Of a stretch of DNA of 64,000 nucleotides, positions 1 to 7,489 are shown in pieces; position 1 is the stretch's first letter, and each line of letters starts with the position of its first letter. The position numbers and the translations under genes are program-made. The stretch covers positions 63,156-127,155 of the forward strand of contig NZ_LMDS01000007.1 in NCBI RefSeq assembly GCF_001425865.1. Direction: 5' to 3'. Source of the stretch: Rhizobacter sp. Root404. Its GTDB lineage: Bacteria > Pseudomonadota > Gammaproteobacteria > Burkholderiales > Burkholderiaceae_C. Below the pieces are notes generated by a model. That model was not told where the DNA came from, did no database searches, and saw only the letters and a list, made by a program, of their open reading frames with translations.

Positions 1-22
1 TCAGCGTTGCGTTGATGCTCAC
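1..22 (-). CDS. atpF: ATP synthase subunit b, first codons only
   Basis: Only the first seven codons lie in the window. Reading leftwards from a GTG at 22-20 gives Val/Met-Ser-Ile-Asn-Ala-Thr-Leu, which is the usual beginning of the betaproteobacterial F0 subunit b (peripheral stalk). It sits where atpF belongs, directly after atpE in an atpI-B-E-F order. An AAGG stretch about ten bases upstream can serve as ribosome binding site. The GTG start is inferred, since no ATG is available in this stretch. The rest of the gene is beyond the window edge. Confidence 0.7.
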
Positions 23-58
23 GTTCTTGCCTTTATGGGAAGAAAGGGGGATTGCGAA

Positions 59-76
59 GCGCCGTTCACGCGGCGC
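59..76 (-). other. Hairpin between atpE and atpF
   Basis: Six-base arms GCGCCG (59-64) and CGGCGC (71-76) enclose a six-base loop just after the atpE stop codon. No T tract follows on the minus strand, so it is more likely an mRNA processing or stability element inside the atp operon than a terminator. Confidence 0.45.
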
Positions 77-85
77 CGCAATGGC

Positions 86-370
<285 letters not shown>

Positions 371-430
371 TTAGAAAGGAAAAATGAAATCTCGAGAAAT
401 GAGATGCCGCGGGAAAAACCGTTTCAAGGC

Positions 431-1808
<1,378 letters not shown>

Positions 1809-1834
1809 GGTCCAACAGGGTGCGCGCGCAGCAA

Positions 1835-1868
1835 AGCCTCGGAATTATATGGGGAAACCACCGAGGCT
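1835..1868 (-). promoter_or_regulatory. Promoter of the atp operon inside an inverted repeat
   Basis: On the minus strand a perfect TATAAT -10 box occupies 1849-1844. A CTGGAG hexamer 17 bases further upstream is a weak -35. The -10 box sits inside the 18-base spacer of an inverted repeat with 8-base arms, AGCCTCGG (1835-1842) and CCGAGGCT (1861-1868). The arms could be an operator or the end of the preceding glpD transcript. The predicted start of transcription is near 1837, about 30 bases before the atpI ATG. Confidence 0.6.
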
Positions 1869-1904
1869 CCAGACTGCCCCACCACACCAGGAGGACTTGA
1901 CGGG

Positions 1905-3494
1905 TCAGGGCAATTGAAGGTAGCGCGCCGCGAGCGCCCGGAACGACGCGGCGGAGGCGGCCGCATCGGAATCGGCGCCCAGTTCCTGGCTCAGGATCGC
2001 GGCCACGGCGTCGGCCAACGCGGCCGCGCGCCGCGCGTCGAGGAACAGCAGCCGACAGCGCCGGGCGAGCACGTCCTCCACGCTGCGCGCCATCTCGACG
2101 CGCGCGGCGAAGCGCACCATCGCAACGCTGAGACCGCCGCCTTCGTCGCGCCACAGCCAGTCGTCCGCACCCGGCAGTGCGCGCAATGCCGCGAGATCGG
2201 CACCGTACTCGTGCTCGCCCGGCGCCTGCGTCAAGGTCTCGCCCGCACCGGCGGGCGCGCCCGCGAGCCGGAGGTGCGCGGTGATGCCCGCGCCGCGCTG
2301 CGGCAACAGGCCGGCGGCCATGCAATGGCTCAGCACGTCTTCCGCCATCGCCCGGTAGGTCGTCCACTTGCCGCCGGTGACCGTGACGAGGCCGGACGGG
2401 TCGACGAGGACCGTGTGCTCGCGCGACAGCGCCTTGGTCTGCGTGTGGCCGTCGTCGTCCTGCGGGGGGCGCACGAGCGGCCGCAGCCCGACCCAGACCG
2501 ACAGCACGTCGGCGCGCGTCGGTTGCTTGCTGAGGTACTTGCCCGCCTCGCGCAGGATGAATTCGACCTCGTCCTTGAACGGCGCCGGTTCGGCGACCAC
2601 ATCGTCGCGCGGCGTGTCGGTCGTGCCAAGGACGGTCTTGCCGAGCCACGGCACCGCGAACAGCACGCGACCATCTTCGGTCTTCGGGACCAGCAGCGCG
2701 TGGTCGGTCGGCAGGAACGTGCGGTCGACGACCAGGTGCACGCCCTGGCTGGGCGCGACCATCGGCGGACGCTGCGCGGCGCCGTCGTCGGCGTCCATGT
2801 CGCGAACCGCGTCGACCCAGACGCCGGTCGCGTTGATCACGCACTTCGCGCGCAGCGTGAAGCGCTCGTCGGTCTCGGCGTCCTGCGCGACCAGGCCGCG
2901 AACCTTGCCGTCCTCGCGCCGCAGTGCTGCGCAACGCACGTGATTGACGACACAGGCGCCGCGCGACACGGCGGTGCGCGCCAGCGCGACCGCGAGCCGC
3001 GCGTCGTCGAACTGGCCGTCCCAGTACTTGACGCCACCCGACAGACCGCGCGTGCGCACGGTCGGCACCAGCGCCTTCACCTGCGCGGTGGACAGCAGCT
3101 GCGTGCTGCCCAGGCCGCGGCTGCCGGCCAGCGCGTCGTAGGCCTTCAGCCCGACGCCGTAGAAGCCGCGCTCCCACCAGGTGTACCCGGGCATCACGAA
3201 CGCGAGCGGCTGCGCCAGGTGCGGCGCGTTGGCCAACAGCGTGGAGCGCTCGTGCAGCGCCTCGCGCACCAGCGCGACGTTGCCCTGCGCCAGGTAGCGC
3301 ACCCCGCCGTGGACCAGCTTGGTGCTGCGCGACGAGGTGCCCTGCGCGAAATCGCTGGCCTCGACCAGCACGACGCGCCAGCCGCGCGCGGCGGCATCGA
3401 GCGCGACACCGAGCCCGGTCGCGCCGCCGCCGATCACCGCGACGTCCCAGTCCTCGTCGGCACGCAGCCGGGCGAGTTGCTCGTCTCGGTTCAT
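1905..3494 (-). CDS. glpD: FAD-dependent glycerol-3-phosphate dehydrogenase
   Basis: This 529-residue flavoprotein oxidises sn-glycerol 3-phosphate to dihydroxyacetone phosphate and passes electrons to quinone at the inner membrane. The N-terminal Rossmann motif Val-Ile-Gly-Gly-Gly-Ala-Thr-Gly is at about residues 18-25. It is followed by the Ser-Ser-Arg-Ser-Thr-Lys-Leu-Val-His-Gly-Gly block typical of GlpD, and later by Gly-Gly-Lys-Trp-Thr-Thr-Tyr of the substrate/FAD region. The frame stays open 27 codons upstream, but that stretch overlaps the preceding gene. The ATG at 3494 is 16 bases after its stop. It is the last gene after galM and the SMP-30 gene. No glpF, glpK or glpR is nearby, so regulation by glycerol is not evident here. 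Confidence 0.93.
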   Translation of the reverse strand: MNRDEQLARLRADEDWDVAVIGGGATGLGVALDAAARGWRVVLVEASDFAQGTSSRSTKLVHGGVRYLAQGNVALVREALHERSTLLANAPHLAQPLAFVMPGYTWWERGFYGVGLKAYDALAGSRGLGSTQLLSTAQVKALVPTVRTRGLSGGVKYWDGQFDDARLAVALARTAVSRGACVVNHVRCAALRREDGKVRGLVAQDAETDERFTLRAKCVINATGVWVDAVRDMDADDGAAQRPPMVAPSQGVHLVVDRTFLPTDHALLVPKTEDGRVLFAVPWLGKTVLGTTDTPRDDVVAEPAPFKDEVEFILREAGKYLSKQPTRADVLSVWVGLRPLVRPPQDDDGHTQTKALSREHTVLVDPSGLVTVTGGKWTTYRAMAEDVLSHCMAAGLLPQRGAGITAHLRLAGAPAGAGETLTQAPGEHEYGADLAALRALPGADDWLWRDEGGGLSVAMVRFAARVEMARSVEDVLARRCRLLFLDARRAAALADAVAAILSQELGADSDAAASAASFRALAARYLQLP

Positions 3495-3510
3495 CCGCGC
3501 ACCCCGCGTC

Positions 3511-4425
3511 TCATCGGGCGAAGTTGGCCGGCAGCCCCGGCACGTCCACGTCGAGCGCGAGTACGCACCCGGCATATGGCTGCTCGATCAGTTCGGCCGC
3601 GGGACGGTTCTCGCGCGCGGTCGTGATGTAGAGCGTCTTCAGGTCCGGCCCGCCGAAGCACGGCATGGTCGGGCAGCGGACCGGCAATTTCACCTCGCCG
3701 ATCAGTTCGCCATCGGGCGACAGGCGCACCAGCCGCTGGCCCTCGAACATCGCGGCCCAATAGCAGCCTTCCGAATCCATCGCCGCGCCGTCCGGCCGGC
3801 CGCCGTAGGTGGCGAGGTCCTGGCCCGGCTGCTTCGGCGCAAAGCTCGCGAACACCCGCTGCCGGCTCAGGCCGCCGGTCTGCGGATCGAAGTCGGCAGC
3901 GAAGATCGTGTGGCTGGTCGTGTCGCTCCAGTGGATAGTGCGCCCGTTGGGGCTCCAGGCGAGTCCATTGCCGACCGTCAGGCCCTCGGCCTTCCTGGTG
4001 AGCTGACCGTTCGCGAAGCAGTTGAGCGTGGCGCGCGGCGGCTGGCGCGGCTCGTAGATCGTGCTGACCCAGAAGCGGCCCTGCGCGTCGCACTTGCCGT
4101 CGTTGAAACGCTCGACGCTCGGGTCGTACGGCGGTTCGGCGGCGCGGCGGCGCTCGCCGGTCGCCGGGTCGAAGCGCCAGATTCCGTCGCGCATGGCCAG
4201 CAGCAGTCGGCCGTCGAGCATCGGCGCGAAACTGGACACCTCGGTATCGAACGCCCAGTGGCGCAACTCGCCGCTGCGCGGGTCGAAGCGCTGCAGCCGG
4301 CGGCCGGGAATGTCGGCGTAGTAGAGCACCTGTTCGCGCGGGTGCCAGACCGGTGATTCGCCCAGCACGGCAGCCGATGCAACCGCCACGCGCACCTCGC
4401 CGTGCGCCAGATTGCCCATCGCCAT
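3511..4425 (-). CDS. SMP-30/gluconolactonase (regucalcin) family protein
   Basis: A 304-residue six-bladed beta-propeller lactonase. Family signatures seen are Leu-Gly-Glu-Ser-Pro-Val-Trp near the N-terminus (metal-binding Glu), Asn-Asp-Gly-Lys-Cys-Asp in the middle and Gly-Leu-Ala-Trp-Ser-Pro with Trp-Ser-Asp-Thr further on. Members hydrolyse sugar lactones such as gluconolactone, galactonolactone or arabinonolactone with a divalent metal. The start ATG overlaps the stop of the upstream epimerase gene by one base (TGATG), a sign of translational coupling. Pairing with an aldose epimerase suggests non-phosphorylated sugar oxidation, with the lactonase as second step. The sugar itself cannot be read from the sequence. 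Confidence 0.9.
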   Translation of the reverse strand: MAMGNLAHGEVRVAVASAAVLGESPVWHPREQVLYYADIPGRRLQRFDPRSGELRHWAFDTEVSSFAPMLDGRLLLAMRDGIWRFDPATGERRRAAEPPYDPSVERFNDGKCDAQGRFWVSTIYEPRQPPRATLNCFANGQLTRKAEGLTVGNGLAWSPNGRTIHWSDTTSHTIFAADFDPQTGGLSRQRVFASFAPKQPGQDLATYGGRPDGAAMDSEGCYWAAMFEGQRLVRLSPDGELIGEVKLPVRCPTMPCFGGPDLKTLYITTARENRPAAELIEQPYAGCVLALDVDVPGLPANFAR

Positions 4426-5285
4426 CAGACCACCGCGACCTCGAGCTTCATCGACACGTCCAGACTCTCGCCCGGCGCGATGGTGCGCAGGCCGTGTGCC
4501 GCCGGGTCGGCCATGTGGATCGCATTGGAGACGTGGCTCACCGGCTCGACGCAGAAGTAGTCGCGGTCCTGCGGCGTGAACACTACCAGGCGGTTCAGCG
4601 AAGACGTCAGCTGCAGCGAGAACTTCTCGTCGCGGATGCGGGCCGGGCCCTTCCAGCCGTCGAAGCAGTTGTCGAAATCGAGGTGCGACACGTCGCTGTC
4701 GATGCCGGGCTGCGCGACCTTGCGCACCGGCAACTGGTTCGCGTCCGCATCCCAGCGGTCGGTCAGCTCGATGTGCAGGCGGCTGCGCGAGCGCTTGTTG
4801 AAGTACGGGTGCCAGCCCAGGCCGACGGGTTGCGCGATCTCGCCGGTGTTGGTGAACACCATCTCGACGCTCATCGACTGCGGCGTCAGCGTGAAGTACT
4901 GCGTCGCCTCGAACGGGAACGGCCAGTCGGCATCGCCGGGGTGCATGAGCTTGATCACGACCTCGAGCACGCTGCTGGAGACGATCTCCCACGGCCGCTG
5001 CCAACCCATGCCGTGCACCGAGTGCGGGTTGTCGTCGAAATTCGGCTGAGTCGTGTAGTCGTGGCCCTTCCAGCGGAACTTGCGGAACGCGAGGCGGTTC
5101 GAGTACGGCACCAGCGGATAGCAAGCCGACGGCCGCGATGCCTGCAGCGCGTCGGGCTCGGTCGAGCGCAGGATCGGCGTGTCCCGGTGCCACAGCCCGG
5201 CAATGCAGCCGCCCAGGTCCGGGCGCAGCGCCAGGCGCAACGCGCCGGCATGGAGTTCGAACGATGGCTTGGGTTTTCCCGTCAT
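4425..5285 (-). CDS. Aldose 1-epimerase family protein
   Basis: A 286-residue galactose mutarotase-like beta-sandwich enzyme. It interconverts alpha and beta anomers of aldoses. The expected landmarks are present: Pro-Tyr-Ser-Asn-Arg (substrate arginine), His-Ser-Val-His-Gly in the first third, Gly-Trp-His-Pro-Tyr-Phe near residue 155 with the catalytic histidine, and Val-Glu-Pro-Val-Ser-His near the C-terminus carrying the catalytic glutamate. First gene of the epimerase-lactonase-glpD run. Its stop overlaps the next start. It could also act on sugar phosphates, as the YeaD branch does, but the motif set fits the GalM branch. Confidence 0.9.
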   Translation of the reverse strand: MTGKPKPSFELHAGALRLALRPDLGGCIAGLWHRDTPILRSTEPDALQASRPSACYPLVPYSNRLAFRKFRWKGHDYTTQPNFDDNPHSVHGMGWQRPWEIVSSSVLEVVIKLMHPGDADWPFPFEATQYFTLTPQSMSVEMVFTNTGEIAQPVGLGWHPYFNKRSRSRLHIELTDRWDADANQLPVRKVAQPGIDSDVSHLDFDNCFDGWKGPARIRDEKFSLQLTSSLNRLVVFTPQDRDYFCVEPVSHVSNAIHMADPAAHGLRTIAPGESLDVSMKLEVAVV

Positions 5286-5390
5286 GGCGCTTCCGGTGGT
5301 GGTGGCACGGCAGGAGTCGCGCCGACACGGCGCGCATCCGCCACGCGCCGATCCTACGCCGCCCGGCGCTCCGGACGAACCCGCGGTGGC

Positions 5391-5888
5391 TCAGTCCAGT
5401 TCCACCTTCAGGTAGTGCGCGCCGGGGATCGGGTTGAAGTAGTAGGGCGCGCATTCCTCGAAGCCCAGGCTGGCGTAGAGCTCGCGGGCCGATTCCATCT
5501 CGTCGAGCGTGTCGAGCAGCATCGTCGAATACCCCGCACGGCGCGCCTCGTCGAGCAGCGCCTCGGCCAGCGTGCGGCCGAGGCCGAAGCGGCGGAACGC
5601 CGGGCGCACATACAGCCGTTTCATCTCGCAGGCGTTCGCATGGTCCACGTCGTCGAGGCCGCGCAGCGCCCCACACGCCGCGAGCGCGCCATCGACGTAG
5701 GCCAGCAGCAATTGCCCGGTCGGCGGCGCATACGCACCCGGCAAGCCGGCGAGTTCCTCGTCGAAGTTCTGGAAGCACAGGTCGACCGCGAGGCTGGCCG
5801 CGTACTCGCGCAGGATCTCGCGCGCCGGCTCGAGCCACGGCGGCGCGGCGGCGTGGATCAACTCGATGCGGGGCGGTTCGTCGGCCAT
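5391..5888 (-). CDS. GNAT family N-acetyltransferase
   Basis: A 165-residue single-domain acetyltransferase of the Gcn5 superfamily. The acetyl-CoA pyrophosphate loop is Arg-Arg-Phe-Gly-Leu-Gly-Arg at about residues 99-105, preceded by the beta-4 strand Glu-Met-Lys-Arg-Leu-Tyr-Val-Arg-Pro. The C-terminal strand Tyr-Ala-Ser-Leu-Gly-Phe-Glu is also typical. The substrate is unknown. Such proteins near the end of a catabolic run often acetylate small amines or amino acids, but nothing here fixes that. It stands alone on the minus strand between cytochrome b561 and the epimerase, with about 105 bases before the latter. Confidence 0.88.
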   Translation of the reverse strand: MADEPPRIELIHAAAPPWLEPAREILREYAASLAVDLCFQNFDEELAGLPGAYAPPTGQLLLAYVDGALAACGALRGLDDVDHANACEMKRLYVRPAFRRFGLGRTLAEALLDEARRAGYSTMLLDTLDEMESARELYASLGFEECAPYYFNPIPGAHYLKVELD

Positions 5889-5921
5889 GCGGGAACGATC
5901 ATGCCATCGACCCGGCGCCGT

Positions 5922-6623
5922 TCAGCCGGCCAGGCTGACGACCCAGGCCACACCGCCGGCACACAGCCCGACCAACAGCGCGGCGAGCAACCGGGTTGCG
6001 GCGTTGTCGCGCGCCGCCGGCGCGGCCACCGTCAGTTGCTTGTCGCCGTGCAGCATCGGTCGCACCAGGTCGCGGCGCTTGGCCAGCAGGTAATACAGGA
6101 TCGCGGCGATGTGCAGCACCACCATCGCGATGATCAGCCACTGCCCGTAGCCCTTGTGCCAGCGCGTCAGCGCCAGGCTGGTCTCGCCCGTCACGAAGCG
6201 GATCAGCGGGCCGGTGTTCGAGATCTCGTCGTCCGCGAACAGGCCCGTGGCGACCTGCGCCGCCAGCAGCGCGAGCAGGCCGAACACCGAGAACGCGCCG
6301 ATCGGGTTGTGCCCCACCTCGTGGTGCTCCTCGGGCCGGCCGCCGCCCCGAAGATAGCGCAGCGTGGTGGCCGGCGGATAGGCGAAGGTCGCGAACCGCG
6401 ACCAGTGCCCCCCCACGATTCCCCACAGCAACCGGAACGCGAGCAGCGTGAACACCACGTAGCCGAGCCGGAAGTGCCAGACCATCGCGTTGCCGCCGAT
6501 CCAGGCGCTGGCGATCGAGGCGCACACGCAGACCGCGAGGAGCCAGTGGAAGATGCGGGTGGGAAGATCCCAGACGCGCACGGTGGAAAGCGGCAGGCTG
6601 GCCAAGGGGTCGACAGCAGTCAT
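5922..6623 (-). CDS. Cytochrome b561 family membrane protein
   Basis: A 233-residue di-heme cytochrome b of the bacterial b561/hydrogenase-b type. Four main transmembrane helices carry the histidine ligands: Phe-His-Trp in the first, Trp-His-Phe-Arg-Leu-Gly in the second, His-Lys-Gly-Tyr before the last pair and Val-Leu-His-Ile-Ala in the fourth. An extra hydrophobic segment ends the protein. The role is quinol or cytochrome c electron transfer in the inner membrane. The ATG at 6623 gives a short cytoplasmic lead before helix one. It is divergent from the cytochrome c' gene across 174 bases holding two palindromes, so the two cytochromes probably share a control region and may exchange electrons. 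Confidence 0.9.
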   Translation of the reverse strand: MTAVDPLASLPLSTVRVWDLPTRIFHWLLAVCVCASIASAWIGGNAMVWHFRLGYVVFTLLAFRLLWGIVGGHWSRFATFAYPPATTLRYLRGGGRPEEHHEVGHNPIGAFSVFGLLALLAAQVATGLFADDEISNTGPLIRFVTGETSLALTRWHKGYGQWLIIAMVVLHIAAILYYLLAKRRDLVRPMLHGDKQLTVAAPAARDNAATRLLAALLVGLCAGGVAWVVSLAG

Positions 6624-6661
6624 GGCGCGAAGATACCTGCAATCGCCGCCGCGGCAACTGC

Positions 6662-6688
6662 ACCTCGGGGATTCCCGAGGTCGGGAAT
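6662..6688. repeat. Two overlapping perfect palindromes in a divergent promoter region
   Basis: ACCTCGGG (6662-6669) pairs with CCCGAGGT (6674-6681) across four bases. ATTCCCGA (6671-6678) pairs with TCGGGAAT (6681-6688) across two bases. The two inverted repeats share their middle arm. They lie between cytochrome b561 and cytochrome c', just upstream of a TACACT -10-like hexamer (6708-6713). This layout fits an operator for a dimeric regulator. No T tract follows, so a terminator is less likely. Confidence 0.5.
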
Positions 6689-6797
6689 TCGCGCGCACCC
6701 CGCTGCGTACACTCGCCAGCGCCGGGTCATGGGGGGACCGCAGTGTCCCGGCGCCCCACCCGACCCACCACCGCCACCGGCGAGGAGAACCGACCGC

Positions 6798-7262
6798 ATG
6801 AAACGCTTTGTCCCGACACTGCTGATGACCGGCGCCGCGCTGCTGGGCAGCGCCATCGCCCTGCCCGCCGCCGCCCAGTTCGCCAAGCCCGAAGACGCGA
6901 TCAAGTACCGCAAGGCCGCCTTCACGGTGATGGGCACGCACTTCGGCCGCGTGGCCGCGATGGCGAACGGCCGCATCCCGTTCGACGCGAAGGCCGCGGC
7001 GGACAACGCCGAGATCGCGACCGTGATGTCCAAGCTGCCGTATGCCGGCTTCGTGCCCGGCAGCGACAAGGGCGAAACCAAGGCCGAGTCGAAGATCTGG
7101 ACCGAGATGGACAAGTTCAACGCCGCTGCCACGAAGATGCAGGAAGAAATGGCCAAGCTGAACGTCGCGGCCAAGGGCGGCAACCTCGACGCGATCAAGG
7201 CCGCGGTCGGCGAGACCGGCAAGAGCTGCAAGGCCTGCCACGACAACTACCGCAAGGAGTAG
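6798..7262 (+). CDS. Cytochrome c' (periplasmic, NO-binding type)
   Basis: A 154-residue protein with a Sec signal peptide ending in Pro-Ala-Ala-Ala-Gln at about residue 26. The mature part is an alpha-helical bundle with a single heme motif Cys-Lys-Ala-Cys-His six residues from the C-terminus, exactly as in class II cytochromes c. The N-terminal helix contains Lys-Tyr-Arg-Lys, the usual propionate-side region. Family members have five-coordinate heme that binds nitric oxide and protect against nitrosative stress. The ATG at 6798 has a GAGGAGAA ribosome binding site. A stem-loop terminator follows the stop. The divergent neighbour is a cytochrome b561. Confidence 0.95.
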   Translation: MKRFVPTLLMTGAALLGSAIALPAAAQFAKPEDAIKYRKAAFTVMGTHFGRVAAMANGRIPFDAKAAADNAEIATVMSKLPYAGFVPGSDKGETKAESKIWTEMDKFNAAATKMQEEMAKLNVAAKGGNLDAIKAAVGETGKSCKACHDNYRKE

Positions 7263-7281
7263 GCCGCTTCGGCGCACCGGG

Positions 7282-7317
7282 CCTGCGTTGCGTGAGCGGC
7301 GCAGGCTTTACTTTTTG
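7282..7317 (+). terminator. Rho-independent terminator of cytochrome c'
   Basis: The arms GCCTGCG (7282-7288) and CGCAGGC (7301-7307) form a stem that can gain two inner GC pairs. It is followed by TTTACTTTTT. It stands 19 bases after the cytochrome c' stop codon. Confidence 0.75.
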
Positions 7318-7489
7318 GGCCCGCCCGCGGGCCGAGGCCGGCCCCGGCCTTCCGCTAAACTCGCGCGCTGACCCGATCTGCGGTCGAAAAACAACGTGCT
7401 GCCGCGACCGTGGATCGACTCCCCGACGCAGCGATCGCGTCGGCCGCGTGCGGCCGGCGCCCGACACCGAATCCGTGGCCGACACCCTC

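Noticed and set aside
4353-7262. Plus-strand open frame of about 970 codons across galM, the acetyltransferase and cytochrome b561
   Set aside because: It is rich in Arg, Gln, His and Asp repeats with no domain, and runs antisense to clear genes. Only its last 154 codons are real (cytochrome c').
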